64,000 nt of DNA from Treponema sp. Its GTDB lineage: Bacteria; Spirochaetota; Spirochaetia; Treponematales; Treponemataceae. Shown here one piece after another: positions 34,039 to 42,859 of this stretch. Numbering within the stretch: the first letter of the stretch is position 1; each line of letters starts with the position of its first letter. The translations under genes were made by a program, and so were the position numbers. Where the stretch lies: positions 1 through 64,000 of the forward strand of contig JAKSLX010000001.1 of the NCBI GenBank assembly GCA_024400915.1, written 5' to 3'. A model generated the notes under the pieces. That model was not told where the DNA came from. It did no database searches and was given only the letters and a program-made list of their open reading frames with translations.

Positions 34039-35157
34039 ATGAAAAAGATTATTCTTTTCGCAATGATGGCAGCATTGGCCTGCACATCGGTTTTTGCAGC
34101 AAAGAAAGCAAAAAAGGCAAAGAAGCAGCCAGCAATGCGTATCGCAATGGTTACAGACTCTGGTGACATTACAGACCAGTCATTCAATCAGACTACATAT
34201 CAGGCATGTAAGTCTTATGCAGAAGCAAACAAGCTTGACTTCCAGTACTACAAGCCAGCAGGTGATTCTACAGCTGACCGCGTAGCTTCCATCGATGCAG
34301 CTTATCAGGACGGATACAATGTTATCGTTCTCCCAGGCTTCCTCTTTGGTGAAGCAATCGTAAAGGTGGCAAAGGACTATGACGATGCAAAGTTCATCGG
34401 TCTCGACATCAGCGAATTTGATCTTGGTGGATCAAAGCTCCCTTCAAACGTTTTCTGTGCTGTATACAATGAAGAAATTCCTGGTTACTTTGCAGGTTAT
34501 GCAGCTGTAAAGGAAGGCTACCGTCACCTTGGATTCCTTGGTGGTATGGCAGTTCCAGCAGTTATCCGCTACGGTTACGGTTTTGTTCAGGGTGCAAACA
34601 AGGCAGCTGAAGAACTTAAGGTAACAGACAAGGTAACAATCGAATATGTTTACGGCGGACAGTTCTACGGAGACCAGACAATTACAGCAACAATGGACGG
34701 TTGGTACAAGAACCGCGGTGTAGAAGTTGTATTTGCTTGTGGTGGCGGAATCTGGACATCAGCTTGTGATGCAGCAGCTAAGGTACACGGAAAGGTTATC
34801 GGTGTTGACGTTGACCAGACAGCACAGATCAACAGCTACGAAGCAGGAATGCACGTAACTTCTGCAATGAAGGGATTGGGTGCAACTGTAAACGCAGTTC
34901 TCGCTTCAATCGGAAACGGTTCATTCGATGGAACATACGCAGGAAAAGTTTCTGCTCTTGGTCTTGTTTCTGGAACAGATCTTTCTGTAAACTATGTTGG
35001 TCTTCCAACAGTCACTTGGGTTATGAAGAACTTCAAGGTTGAAGACTACAAGAAGATGGTTGCAGATGTTTACTCTGGAAAGATCAAGATTTCAAACGCA
35101 ATCGACAAGGATCCTGTTGTTGCCGTAAAGGTAAACAAGTATCCTAACATCAAATAG
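34039..35157 (+). CDS. BMP/PnrA-type nucleoside-binding protein of an ABC transporter
   Basis: 372 aa from ATG at 34039 (GGAGGA, 7 nt). The N-terminal signal MKKIILFAMMAALACTSVFA could be cut by signal peptidase I or, at ALAC, lipidated as in T. pallidum TmpC/PnrA. The BMP fold is clear: RIAMVTDSGDITDQSFNQ, VASIDAAYQDGYNVIVLPG, FLGGMAVPAVIRYGYGFVQG and VIGVDVDQT. PnrA binds purine nucleosides, and two permeases and an ATPase of matching type follow. Its codon use is strongly biased towards a few codons, suggesting high expression. A terminator after it probably keeps its level above that of the membrane components. Confidence 0.9.
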   Translation: MKKIILFAMMAALACTSVFAAKKAKKAKKQPAMRIAMVTDSGDITDQSFNQTTYQACKSYAEANKLDFQYYKPAGDSTADRVASIDAAYQDGYNVIVLPGFLFGEAIVKVAKDYDDAKFIGLDISEFDLGGSKLPSNVFCAVYNEEIPGYFAGYAAVKEGYRHLGFLGGMAVPAVIRYGYGFVQGANKAAEELKVTDKVTIEYVYGGQFYGDQTITATMDGWYKNRGVEVVFACGGGIWTSACDAAAKVHGKVIGVDVDQTAQINSYEAGMHVTSAMKGLGATVNAVLASIGNGSFDGTYAGKVSALGLVSGTDLSVNYVGLPTVTWVMKNFKVEDYKKMVADVYSGKIKISNAIDKDPVVAVKVNKYPNIK

Positions 35158-35187
35158 TTTTAATTACACAGAGAATTAAAACAGAAT

Positions 35188-35315
35188 AAGGACTGCCCAA
35201 TGATTTCAGTTCATGAGGTCGTTGAGCTTGTCGAAATGACCGGTCATTAAACATGATGGTTTCGACAGGCTCAACCATCTCAGACTGATACTTTTGGCAG
35301 TCCTTTTTTATTTTT
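35188..35315 (+). terminator. Long-armed terminator after the binding-protein gene
   Basis: AAGGACTGCC (35188-35197) pairs with GGCAGTCCTT (35296-35305), followed by a run of T. The ~98-nt loop holds a separate inverted repeat element. Partial readthrough could feed the downstream permease genes. Confidence 0.7.
35216..35279. repeat. REP-like inverted element
   Basis: GTTGAGCTTGTCGAAA (35221-35236) and TTTCGACAGGCTCAAC (35260-35275) are reverse complements apart from one base. This GTTGAGC-x-TGTCGAAA core is a widely seen extragenic palindromic repeat in diverse bacteria. It is inserted in the terminator loop. Confidence 0.6.
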
Positions 35316-35327
35316 TACTGTTTTATA

Positions 35328-35336
35328 TGTTATAAT
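35328..35336 (+). promoter_or_regulatory. Extended -10 promoter for the transporter ATPase operon
   Basis: TGT-TATAAT immediately after the terminator, ~42 bp before the ATPase start; the -35 is weak (TATTTT). Gives the ATPase/permease genes their own start. Confidence 0.45.
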
Positions 35337-35377
35337 AGAAGACATTAACACAGTTCATTTTAGAATACAGGTGGTTT

Positions 35378-36940
35378 ATGAGCGAAGAATATATCATTGA
35401 AATGCTTAATATTACCAAGCGGTTTCCCGGAATCATTGCAAACGACAACATTACATTGCAGCTGAAGAAGGGAGAAATCCATGCACTGCTTGGTGAAAAC
35501 GGAGCAGGAAAATCTACTTTGATGAGTGTCTTGTTTGGACTTTATCAGCCGGAAGAAGGCGAAATCCGCAAGAACGGAAAGAAAGTTCAGATCAACAATC
35601 CTAATGATGCAACTGCCCTTGGAATCGGTATGGTTCACCAGCACTTCAAGCTTGTTGAAAATTTTACTGTTCTCGACAACATTATCCTCGGCTCAGAACC
35701 AATGCAGTCCGGAGTAAAAAGATTTTTCGTTGACCGCAAGGCAGCAGAAAAAAAGATTATGGAACTTGGAAATCAGTATGGTCTTTCAATTGAACCAAAA
35801 CTCAAGATAGAAGACCTTACAGTCGGAATGCAGCAACGTGTTGAAATCTTAAAGATGCTTTACCGTGACAATGAAATTCTTATTTTTGACGAACCGACTG
35901 CAGTTCTTACACCACAGGAAATTGATGAGCTTATGCAGATCATGAAAAACCTTGCGGCAGAAGGAAAATCAATTCTGTTCATCACTCACAAACTCAACGA
36001 AATTATGGCTGTTGCTGACAGATGTTCTGTTCTTCGCAAAGGAAAATATATCGGTACAGTTGATATTGCAGGAACTACAAAAGAAGAACTCAGCAAGATG
36101 ATGGTTGGTCGCGATGTTGAATTCAAAATCGAAAAAAAAACAGCAACTCCAGGAAAAATTATCCTCGATGTTCAGCACATGAATGTTAAATGCAGGATGC
36201 ATGATTCCCTAGGCGTAAACGATGTAAGCCTTAAAGTTCAGTCCGGAGAAATCGTATGTATTGCAGGTATCGATGGAAACGGACAATCGGAATTCATTTC
36301 AGGTCTTACAGGTCTGTTACCTCTTGTATTTACTGACAAACCCACAAAAATCGAGCTTGATGGAACAGACATTACAAAGAAAACAATCCGTGAAAAAAGC
36401 ATTGCGGGCATGAGCCATATTCCGGAAGACAGACACAAACACGGACTAGTCCTTGATTATTCTCTTGAACAAAACATGGTGCTTCAGCGCTACTGGGAAT
36501 TTGATTTCCAGAACCATTCATTCATCAGAATTCCAGAAGTTTCTGCCCATGCAAACAGACTTATCGATGCCTATGATGTAAGAAGCGGACAGCGCGGAAA
36601 GACTGTTGCCCGTGCTATGTCTGGCGGCAACCAGCAGAAGGCAATCGTCGCCCGTGAAATAGACAAGGAACACAAATTGCTTATTGCAGTTCAGCCAACA
36701 AGAGGTCTCGATGTAGGTGCCATTGAATACCTGCATAAGGCAATTATTGCAGACCGAGATGCAGGCAAGGCAGTTCTCCTTGTTTCATACGAGTTGGATG
36801 AAGTTCTTAGTCTTAGCGACAGAATTCTTGTAATGCACAAAGGTGAAATAGTCGGCGAACTTGATCCACAGACAACTACGCCGGAAGAACTTGGTCTTTA
36901 TATGGCAGGTGCAAAAAAACAGGACAAGATGGAGGCATAG
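35378..36940 (+). CDS. Nucleoside ABC transporter ATPase, two ABC domains
   Basis: 520 aa, with tandem ABC cassettes as in RbsA and nucleoside transporters. Domain 1: Walker A GENGAGKST, signature VGMQQRVEI, Walker B ILIFDEPTAVL. Domain 2: a degenerate Walker A (GIDGNGQSE, Gln in place of Lys), signature SGGNQQKAIVAREI, and KLLIAVQPTRGLD. The degenerate second P-loop is normal in this subfamily. It energises purine nucleoside uptake with the two permeases encoded next (2-nt gap). Matches T. pallidum PnrC by position. Confidence 0.92.
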   Translation: MSEEYIIEMLNITKRFPGIIANDNITLQLKKGEIHALLGENGAGKSTLMSVLFGLYQPEEGEIRKNGKKVQINNPNDATALGIGMVHQHFKLVENFTVLDNIILGSEPMQSGVKRFFVDRKAAEKKIMELGNQYGLSIEPKLKIEDLTVGMQQRVEILKMLYRDNEILIFDEPTAVLTPQEIDELMQIMKNLAAEGKSILFITHKLNEIMAVADRCSVLRKGKYIGTVDIAGTTKEELSKMMVGRDVEFKIEKKTATPGKIILDVQHMNVKCRMHDSLGVNDVSLKVQSGEIVCIAGIDGNGQSEFISGLTGLLPLVFTDKPTKIELDGTDITKKTIREKSIAGMSHIPEDRHKHGLVLDYSLEQNMVLQRYWEFDFQNHSFIRIPEVSAHANRLIDAYDVRSGQRGKTVARAMSGGNQQKAIVAREIDKEHKLLIAVQPTRGLDVGAIEYLHKAIIADRDAGKAVLLVSYELDEVLSLSDRILVMHKGEIVGELDPQTTTPEELGLYMAGAKKQDKMEA

Positions 36941-36942
36941 AA

Positions 36943-38088
36943 ATGAACAGTTCTAAATTTTCTTTTAATAAAATCGCAGCATCACCTTCATTCCGTTCAA
37001 TAGTTTCTGCCGTAATGTGCGCTCTCGTTGGAATCATCGTCGGATTCATCATCCTCATGATCATTAATGCAGAACATGCACCAAAGGCTATCAGCGTTAT
37101 TCTCAAGAACTTCATGTACTACAGAAACAACGGAAAGAAACTCTACTATCTTGGTCAGACCCTGGTAAAATCCGTTCCTTTGATTCTCTGCGGAATCGGT
37201 GTTCTCTTTGCATACAAGTCAGGACTCTTCAACATTGGCATTGCTGGACAGTATACAATCGGAATAGGCGTTGCACTCTGGTCTGCCCTTGCATGGCATC
37301 TGCCTTGGTTCCTCTGCATTCTTCTTGCAGTATTCGCCGCAGCAATCTGGGCTTCCCTCACAGGTTTTTTAAAAGCCCTCTGCAACGTAAATGAAGTCAT
37401 TGCCGGAATCATGCTCAACTGGATAAGTCTTTACATCGTCAATGTAATGATGGCAAACGAAACCGTAATGAACATCACAAAGTCGGAAACATATTCCATT
37501 GAATCTGTATCGCCTGAATCACTTCTTCCAACATTGGGATTAGGAAGCTTCTTCCACGACAACGAATACGTTTCCATTGCAATTCCACTTACAATCATTG
37601 TCGCAATCATCATAAACATTCTGCTTACAAAAACAGTACTTGGCTATGAACTCCGAGCAACAGGACTCAACATGAATGCAGCAAAATATGCTGGAATGAG
37701 CGAAAAGAAAAACATCATCCTTACCATGGCAGTTTCTGGTGCAATTGCAGGTCTAGGGGCATCCCTCTACTACTTAACCGACATCCAGCCATGGAAGACA
37801 GCATCTGTTGTTCCGGGCATGGGATTCAATGGAATTGCAGTTGCTTTCCTTGGTGAACTTAATCCTATCGGTGTAATTTTCGCAGGTTACTTCATTCAGC
37901 ACATTACGCAGGGAGGAAGTTTCATCGACACAAAGTATTTCAATCCTCAGATTGCAGACCTTATTTCTTCAATCATAATCTACAGTTGCGCCTTCATGTT
38001 CCTTTTCAAGAACTTCATCATTAAACTTGCAGACAAGAAAAAGAAAAACTTGGAAAATGCAAACGCAGAAAAGGGAGGAAACGAATAA
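36943..38088 (+). CDS. Nucleoside ABC transporter permease 1
   Basis: 381 aa, about eight to ten membrane segments; BPD_transp_2 family. Typical features: FAYKSGLFNIGIAGQYTIG, CNVNEVIAGIMLNWISLYIVN and the coupling-loop stretch LRATGLNMNAAKYAGMSEKKNI. GGAGG precedes the start; its stop overlaps the next gene by one base. It forms the membrane pore with permease 2 and corresponds to PnrD. Confidence 0.9.
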   Translation: MNSSKFSFNKIAASPSFRSIVSAVMCALVGIIVGFIILMIINAEHAPKAISVILKNFMYYRNNGKKLYYLGQTLVKSVPLILCGIGVLFAYKSGLFNIGIAGQYTIGIGVALWSALAWHLPWFLCILLAVFAAAIWASLTGFLKALCNVNEVIAGIMLNWISLYIVNVMMANETVMNITKSETYSIESVSPESLLPTLGLGSFFHDNEYVSIAIPLTIIVAIIINILLTKTVLGYELRATGLNMNAAKYAGMSEKKNIILTMAVSGAIAGLGASLYYLTDIQPWKTASVVPGMGFNGIAVAFLGELNPIGVIFAGYFIQHITQGGSFIDTKYFNPQIADLISSIIIYSCAFMFLFKNFIIKLADKKKKNLENANAEKGGNE

Positions 38089-39026
38089 TGTTATTAATCC
38101 AATATACACTCATATATGCATCAGTTTTGATTTTTGTGGCTTACGGTGGAATGTTCAGCGAAAGAAGCGGTGTCATTAACCTTGGCCTTGAAGGTGTCAT
38201 GGTAATGGGTGCTTTGGGCGGCGCTTTTGTACTTCACCTTGCAACTCCAGAAATGTCACCGTTCATGCTGATTCTCCTTACGCTTTTGACAAGCATTATT
38301 TCTGGCATGATCTATTCATTGCTTCTTGCAGTTTCTGCCATCAACTTTAAAGCCGACCAGACTCTTGTAGGAACTGCAATGAACATGCTTGCTACTGCAG
38401 GCGCAACAGTAATCGTAAAGTCATTCAATAATGTACGCTCAGGAGGAACAAACCCAAGTGCTATCCTTGACTACATCGAGAGCCGCAAGGTCTTTCTCAT
38501 CAAGGCTCTTGGAGTTGAATTCAACATCTACATGATTCTGACACTTATACTTGTTGCCGTTGCTTTCGTTATCCTTTTCAAGTCAAGGTTTGGAATGCGC
38601 CTTATGGCTTGCGGAGAACATCCTCAGGCTGCAGACAGCGTTGGCATTAATGTTTACAAGATGCGTTACGCAGGTGTTTTGATTTCGGGTTTCTGCGGCG
38701 GTATCGGAGGGCTCATCTACATCTCTGCTTCAAATTCACAATGGGATTTCCAGTACGGAGTTGCAGGTGCGGGATTTCTTGCCCTTGCCGTAATGATTTT
38801 TGGTCAGTGGAATCCATTGAGAATTGCGTCCAGCGCACTTTTGTTCGGTGTATTCCGTGCGATTGCGGATACTTACACGGCATTCGACGCATTGGTCCAT
38901 CTTGTTCCAGGTGATGTCTACAAGATGCTGCCTTACATTATTTCACTTTTGGTTCTTGCATTTACTTCAAAGAAATCAAGGGCACCAAAAGCAGAAGGAA
39001 TTCCTTACGATAAGGGAACAAGATAA
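38088..39026 (+). CDS. Nucleoside ABC transporter permease 2
   Basis: 312 aa, BPD_transp_2 family, about eight membrane segments. Hallmarks: FSERSGVINLGLEGVMVMGA near the N-terminus, the MNMLATAGATVIVKS stretch, and the coupling loop FGMRLMACGEHPQAADSVGINVYKMRY. Shorter than permease 1, as usual for the pair. Last gene before a strong terminator; corresponds to PnrE. Confidence 0.9.
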   Translation: MLLIQYTLIYASVLIFVAYGGMFSERSGVINLGLEGVMVMGALGGAFVLHLATPEMSPFMLILLTLLTSIISGMIYSLLLAVSAINFKADQTLVGTAMNMLATAGATVIVKSFNNVRSGGTNPSAILDYIESRKVFLIKALGVEFNIYMILTLILVAVAFVILFKSRFGMRLMACGEHPQAADSVGINVYKMRYAGVLISGFCGGIGGLIYISASNSQWDFQYGVAGAGFLALAVMIFGQWNPLRIASSALLFGVFRAIADTYTAFDALVHLVPGDVYKMLPYIISLLVLAFTSKKSRAPKAEGIPYDKGTR

Positions 39027-39031
39027 AACAG

Positions 39032-39068
39032 AAAAGCTTCGGCAGGCGATATGCTTACCGAAGCTTTT
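39032..39068. terminator. Terminator after the nucleoside transporter
   Basis: AAAAGCTTCGG pairs with CCGAAGCTTTT, loop 15 nt, followed by T7. It lies between convergent genes and can serve both strands. Confidence 0.8.
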
Positions 39069-39069
39069 T

Positions 39070-39444
39070 TTATTCTGCTTTTATGAATCCATGTAATTGC
39101 AATGTCTTGAAGTATTGACCCAACCTTGGATAAAGGGGATCAGCTTTCTCTTTGAACTTTTCGCTGACTGATTTTCCTATTTCAAAAATTGTTCTTTTTC
39201 CGTCAATCTGTTTCCAGATAAAAGATCCGAACTCTTCAAGATCGATGTAACTGTATCTTGGTCTTCCGAAAAATTTCTGGGCAATGAAATTAAAGACACC
39301 GGCATTTTCCATTTTTATCTGAATCATGCCGGTTTCAAGTTCCTTCCACTCGAGTCTTTCCCTAACGGAAGGAACAAAATCAAGGTAATTCTTATTCTGT
39401 TTCAACTGCAGTTTCTTTTGCTTCTGACTTTGAAAGAACCGCAT
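39070..39444 (-). CDS. PqqD-like small protein
   Basis: 124 aa. The core (FNFIAQKFFGRPRYSYIDLEEFGSFIWKQIDGKRTIFEIGKSVSEKF) matches the PqqD/RRE fold, a winged-helix module that holds precursor peptides for modifying enzymes. No modifying enzyme or precursor is adjacent, so here it is an orphan. Its start lies within the 3' end of the disrupted OPT gene in another frame (53-nt overlap). Confidence 0.6.
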   Translation of the reverse strand: MRFFQSQKQKKLQLKQNKNYLDFVPSVRERLEWKELETGMIQIKMENAGVFNFIAQKFFGRPRYSYIDLEEFGSFIWKQIDGKRTIFEIGKSVSEKFKEKADPLYPRLGQYFKTLQLHGFIKAE

Positions 39445-41049
39445 TCTTCAAAAGATAGAAAATGATTGCTGCAAGGACAAGCAAAGATCCAATCTGCCCA
39501 AGGTTGAATTTTGCACCGATGTTAATTGCATCAAGCAGAGTTTTACCATCGCCAATGGAAACAACTGCAAGAACGGCAAAGAGAATTCCTGTAAGACCTT
39601 CACCGGCAATCATTCCTGAACAGCACAAAATGCCGTTATTGATTTTTTCGGTCTTTTCTTCTTCTGACTTACACTTGGATTTTTCCACAACACTTCTAAC
39701 AACACCGCCAACAAAGATACAGGCATTCAAAGCAATTGGAAGATAAAGTCCAAGGGCAAATGGAAGTGAAGGAAGCCCAAGAAGCTCAATGATGACAGCA
39801 ATAAACACTCCCATGAAAACAAGAGCCCAAGGAAGATTTCCGTTCATTACACCTTCAACGATCATCTTCATCAAAGTTGCCTGAGGAGCTGCAAGTTCTG
39901 CAGAACCGAATCCCCATGCATTGTTAAGCAAGTAAAGGATAAAGCCGATGGCAATTGCAGCAGTTGTACCGCCGATAAATTCACCAACCTGCTGTTTCTG
40001 AGGTGTTGCACCAAGAATATAACCTGTCTTCAAATCCTGTGCCATGTCACCTGAAAGGGCAACTACGATGCAGACTATGGCTCCGATTGTAAGGGCTGAA
40101 ACCATTCCTGCAGCACCTACATGTCCCGTGACCTTAAGTAGAATTGTAACAACAAGAAGAGTTGCAATAGTCATTCCCGAAGCCGGGTTATTGCTGCTTC
40201 CTACGATTCCCGTCATACGTGCAGAAACCGAAGCAAAGAAGAATCCAAAAATCAAAATGAGAAGAGTTCCGAATGGACCAACTGGAATTACCGGAAGAGC
40301 CGCAATCAAAACAAGAAGGACAAGAATCATAACAAGGACGACTGTCAAAGGAAGATCCCTGGCTGTTCTTTCAGTTGATGCTGAACCTGAAGAGTTCTTC
40401 AATCCCTTTACGGATGCTCCAAAAGATCTAAACATTGAAGGAAGGTTTTTAACAAGGCTGATGATACCTGCTCCAGCAACGGCACCTGCACCGATGTAAC
40501 GGAGATAACTTGACCACAAACCTGCAGCCCCAGCATTTTCCCAGATTTCACCGATGGTGATTTTTGCAGGGAACATTACGGCATCCTGACCGAAAGTATG
40601 GATCATAGGAATGATTACAACCCAACCCAAAAGACTATCGGCAAACATCAAGGTTGAAATTTTCAGTCCACAGATGTAACCGACGCCAACAAGGGCAGGA
40701 TAAACATTTGAATGGATTTCCCCGTGGAACTTTGAAGTCTTTACAACAATTGTGTCTGCAACAAGATGAAGACCATCAATGATAAGCTTTATGAAAGCAC
40801 CGAAAGCCATTCCGTACATTACGGATTTAGCCTGGTTTCCTTTCTTGAAATTACACGGTAAATGCTCATTCCGATTACGGCAGCAGGAATGGAAGCCGAA
40901 ACCGTAAGGCCAACGCGAAGGCCAAGATAAGCATTGGCCGCACCGAATACAATGGAAATAAGAATTCCAGAGATTACTGAAGAGATAGTGATTTCAGACA
41001 AGGATCTGCCACTATCAACATAAGGTTTGAAAGAATCGTTATTTGTCAT
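39392..41049 (-). pseudogene. OPT-family oligopeptide transporter, internally deleted and split
   Basis: Two adjoining frames give the ends of one OPT transporter. 40819-41049 (76 aa) is the N-terminus (LSEITISSVISGILISIVFGAANAYLGLRVGLTVSASIPAAVIG...). 39392-40819 (475 aa) is the rest, starting in IKLIIDGLHLVAD and running through PALVGVGYICG and later membrane segments. They meet at TAATG in different frames. The usual segment after the first helices (the ENN...GSAGE region, roughly 100 residues) is missing, so this looks like deletion plus frame change rather than a simple sequencing slip. OPT proteins import peptides or metal chelates; this copy is probably inactive. Confidence 0.7.
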
Positions 41050-41220
41050 TCTTTCATTGTATCATGAATTGATAAAATTTCATCTTTTAAATTATTGGAA
41101 CGCAACGCATTGTTCTAGGGCAATTTATTAATTATTTCCTTTCGCAAATTAGATTTTGCAAGCTTAAAGAAAAGTTCCCCCTTGCCATTTTGCACATGAA
41201 CTTTGCACTCGTGCAACATC
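41050..41220. other. Intergenic region without a gene
   Basis: Nothing coding. A TTGCAC/GTGCAA hairpin near 41205-41218 may act as a weak terminator for the 48-aa minus-strand gene. Confidence 0.35.
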
Positions 41221-41367
41221 CTACTCATCAAATTTTTTAATAAGCAGATAGATTACAAAACCCACCATTGCAAATCCAGTGAGCATTCCAAGAAAAAAAT
41301 ATATTTCTTCATTGCTTGTATGCTGCAGGTACAATATCACTCTGTCCCAAAACAAAGAATTATTCAC
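41221..41367 (-). CDS. 48-aa single-pass membrane protein
   Basis: GTG start with an excellent ribosome-binding site (AGGAGG, 10 nt). Sequence NNSLFWDRVILYLQHTSNEE, then a membrane helix (IYFFLGMLTGFAMVGFVIYLLI) and a basic/acidic KKFDE end. No family recognised. It stands alone and is divergent from the zinc-ribbon/WYL operon, so it could be under the same operators. Confidence 0.55.
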   Translation of the reverse strand: MNNSLFWDRVILYLQHTSNEEIYFFLGMLTGFAMVGFVIYLLIKKFDE

Positions 41368-41408
41368 GGCAATACACCTCCTTTACGAGAAATAGTATAT
41401 TACTGATG

Positions 41409-41427
41409 AGTGACAAGATTGTGCACT
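41409..41427. promoter_or_regulatory. Operator-like site 1
   Basis: AGTGACAAGATTGTGCACT, an imperfect 19-bp palindrome 113 bp before the zinc-ribbon gene. It closely resembles the site at 41464-41482. Confidence 0.45.
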
Positions 41428-41463
41428 TTAAATAAAAACAGATTAAGAAATCTTTTAAATAAA

Positions 41464-41482
41464 AGTGACAAATCCTGTCACT
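41464..41482. promoter_or_regulatory. Operator-like site 2 and promoter
   Basis: AGTGACA-AATCC-TGTCACT, a perfect 7-bp-arm palindrome just upstream of a TATAAT -10 (41493-41498) for the zinc-ribbon/WYL operon. It is probably bound by the WYL regulator. A third half-site, AGTGACA at 42761-42767, precedes the helicase gene. Confidence 0.55.
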
Positions 41483-41521
41483 GTGCTTATATTATAATTA
41501 TGATTAACAAAGGAGGCTTTT

Positions 41522-41722
41522 ATGATTCCAAATTCAAATTTGGTTCCGCCTATTCCAGGACAGACTGCCCTTTTCTATTGCCATAACTGCAAGAAAAGTT
41601 TCAATGCTAAGATTCCATCTCCTAGCATCCTGGATATTTTTAAAAGCTCCTTTGGAAAGGCTAAAGTAAAATGTCCTGACTGTAAGAACCTTTGCGGACT
41701 TGATCCAAAAATCAAATATTAG
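41522..41722 (+). CDS. 66-aa zinc-ribbon protein
   Basis: Two knuckles, FYCHNCKKSF and VKCPDCKNLCG, form one zinc ribbon. AGGAGG lies 8 nt before the ATG. The stop is 2 nt before the WYL regulator ATG, and that gene has no SD of its own, so translation is probably coupled. Role unknown; perhaps a small partner of the regulator or helicase. Confidence 0.65.
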   Translation: MIPNSNLVPPIPGQTALFYCHNCKKSFNAKIPSPSILDIFKSSFGKAKVKCPDCKNLCGLDPKIKY

Positions 41723-41724
41723 CC

Positions 41725-42738
41725 ATGAACAAATCTGATCTTATCAATTCGCCCATAAAGGAATATGAGCGTCTGCTTAAAATGGATCTTCTCATCAGAA
41801 ACGGCAACTTTCCTTCCGTTGATTATCTTGCAGAAAAACTTGAAGTTACAAGAAGGGCTGTTTTCAGATACAGAAATATATTAATGCAAGATTTTGGTGC
41901 CCCCTTAAAACTAAGCAAAGAATACGGTGGCTACTACTACGAAGACCCAGACTTTACAATCAGTGACATTACCCTGAATGAACACGAAAGTCTTGCACTG
42001 CATTTGGCAAAGCGACTTTCAGAAATGATGCTTTACGGAAGCAATCTTTATTCAAGTTTTTCCAGGGGCATAAATTCCCTAACAAAACGGGCTTCAAAAA
42101 CAACTAGAGACAGCGGAAAAAAAATTGCAGACAGAATTCAGTTTGCATTTCCACACACGGATTTTGGTTCTACATGGAACAAGTACTTTGAAAAAGTCAT
42201 TATGGAAAGTCTTCAGGATGGAACACTGCTTAAATTTATAATCAAGAATTTCACAACAGACAGAACTACGGAAATTTCAGCACTTCCCCTTCTCTTTGTC
42301 ATGTTTGAAAACAACTGGCTGCTTCTTTGCCTGAAAGGAAGTTCCTTTTCAAAAAGTTTTTCATCATCCCGCATGAAACTTGAAGACTTCATCCTTTTTG
42401 ACATCAGTGCAATAATATCCGTTTATGAAGTTAAAGATTCCAATGGAAATAAAATCAGGATCAAAAATAAAATACTTCAGAAAAGCAGAGAAGGAATTAC
42501 GGATTCAGTTTCTACGAATGAAGATGGCAGAAAAGCTCATGAACTCTGGTTTACCTTCAGCATTTCATTTTCCGATTTTAAGGATAACAAGGAATATCAG
42601 GTTCTATTAAACTTCATTAAAACTGAAGACTATTCTTTTAAGCTGACGGACAACTTTCTTCAAGAGGCTGCTCTATCAGGAAAAGGAAAGTTTGACAGGA
42701 TAAAACCCGGCAAAAAAGACATTGAAACTCTAATTTAA
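41725..42738 (+). CDS. WYL-domain transcriptional regulator
   Basis: 337 aa. N-terminal winged HTH (LLKMDLLIRNGNFPSVDYLAEKLEVTRRAVFRYRNIL, ~18-54) of the HTH_11/DeoR type. The central part is helical. A WYL-like domain at ~180-245 contains LPLLFVMFENNWLLLC and SSSRMKLEDFILFDI (WLL in place of WYL). Such proteins sense nucleic acids or nucleotides and often repress DNA-repair or phage-defence operons. Palindromes upstream suggest self-control, and it is followed by a helicase with a half-site in front. Confidence 0.75.
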   Translation: MNKSDLINSPIKEYERLLKMDLLIRNGNFPSVDYLAEKLEVTRRAVFRYRNILMQDFGAPLKLSKEYGGYYYEDPDFTISDITLNEHESLALHLAKRLSEMMLYGSNLYSSFSRGINSLTKRASKTTRDSGKKIADRIQFAFPHTDFGSTWNKYFEKVIMESLQDGTLLKFIIKNFTTDRTTEISALPLLFVMFENNWLLLCLKGSSFSKSFSSSRMKLEDFILFDISAIISVYEVKDSNGNKIRIKNKILQKSREGITDSVSTNEDGRKAHELWFTFSISFSDFKDNKEYQVLLNFIKTEDYSFKLTDNFLQEAALSGKGKFDRIKPGKKDIETLI

Positions 42739-42859
42739 TTCTAAATCCTTTTTTTTACAAAGTGACACAATTTTTTCACCATGCTCCCATAAAATAAAAC
42801 CGTAAGGAATTCGGTTGCCGATGCCCAATTCCTTACTATATTTTCTATTGGGACAGACT

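Noticed and set aside
40044..40499. 151-codon plus-strand frame inside the OPT gene.
   Set aside because: It is the antisense of a membrane-protein gene, with Thr/Pro/Ile-rich shadow composition and no start signal.
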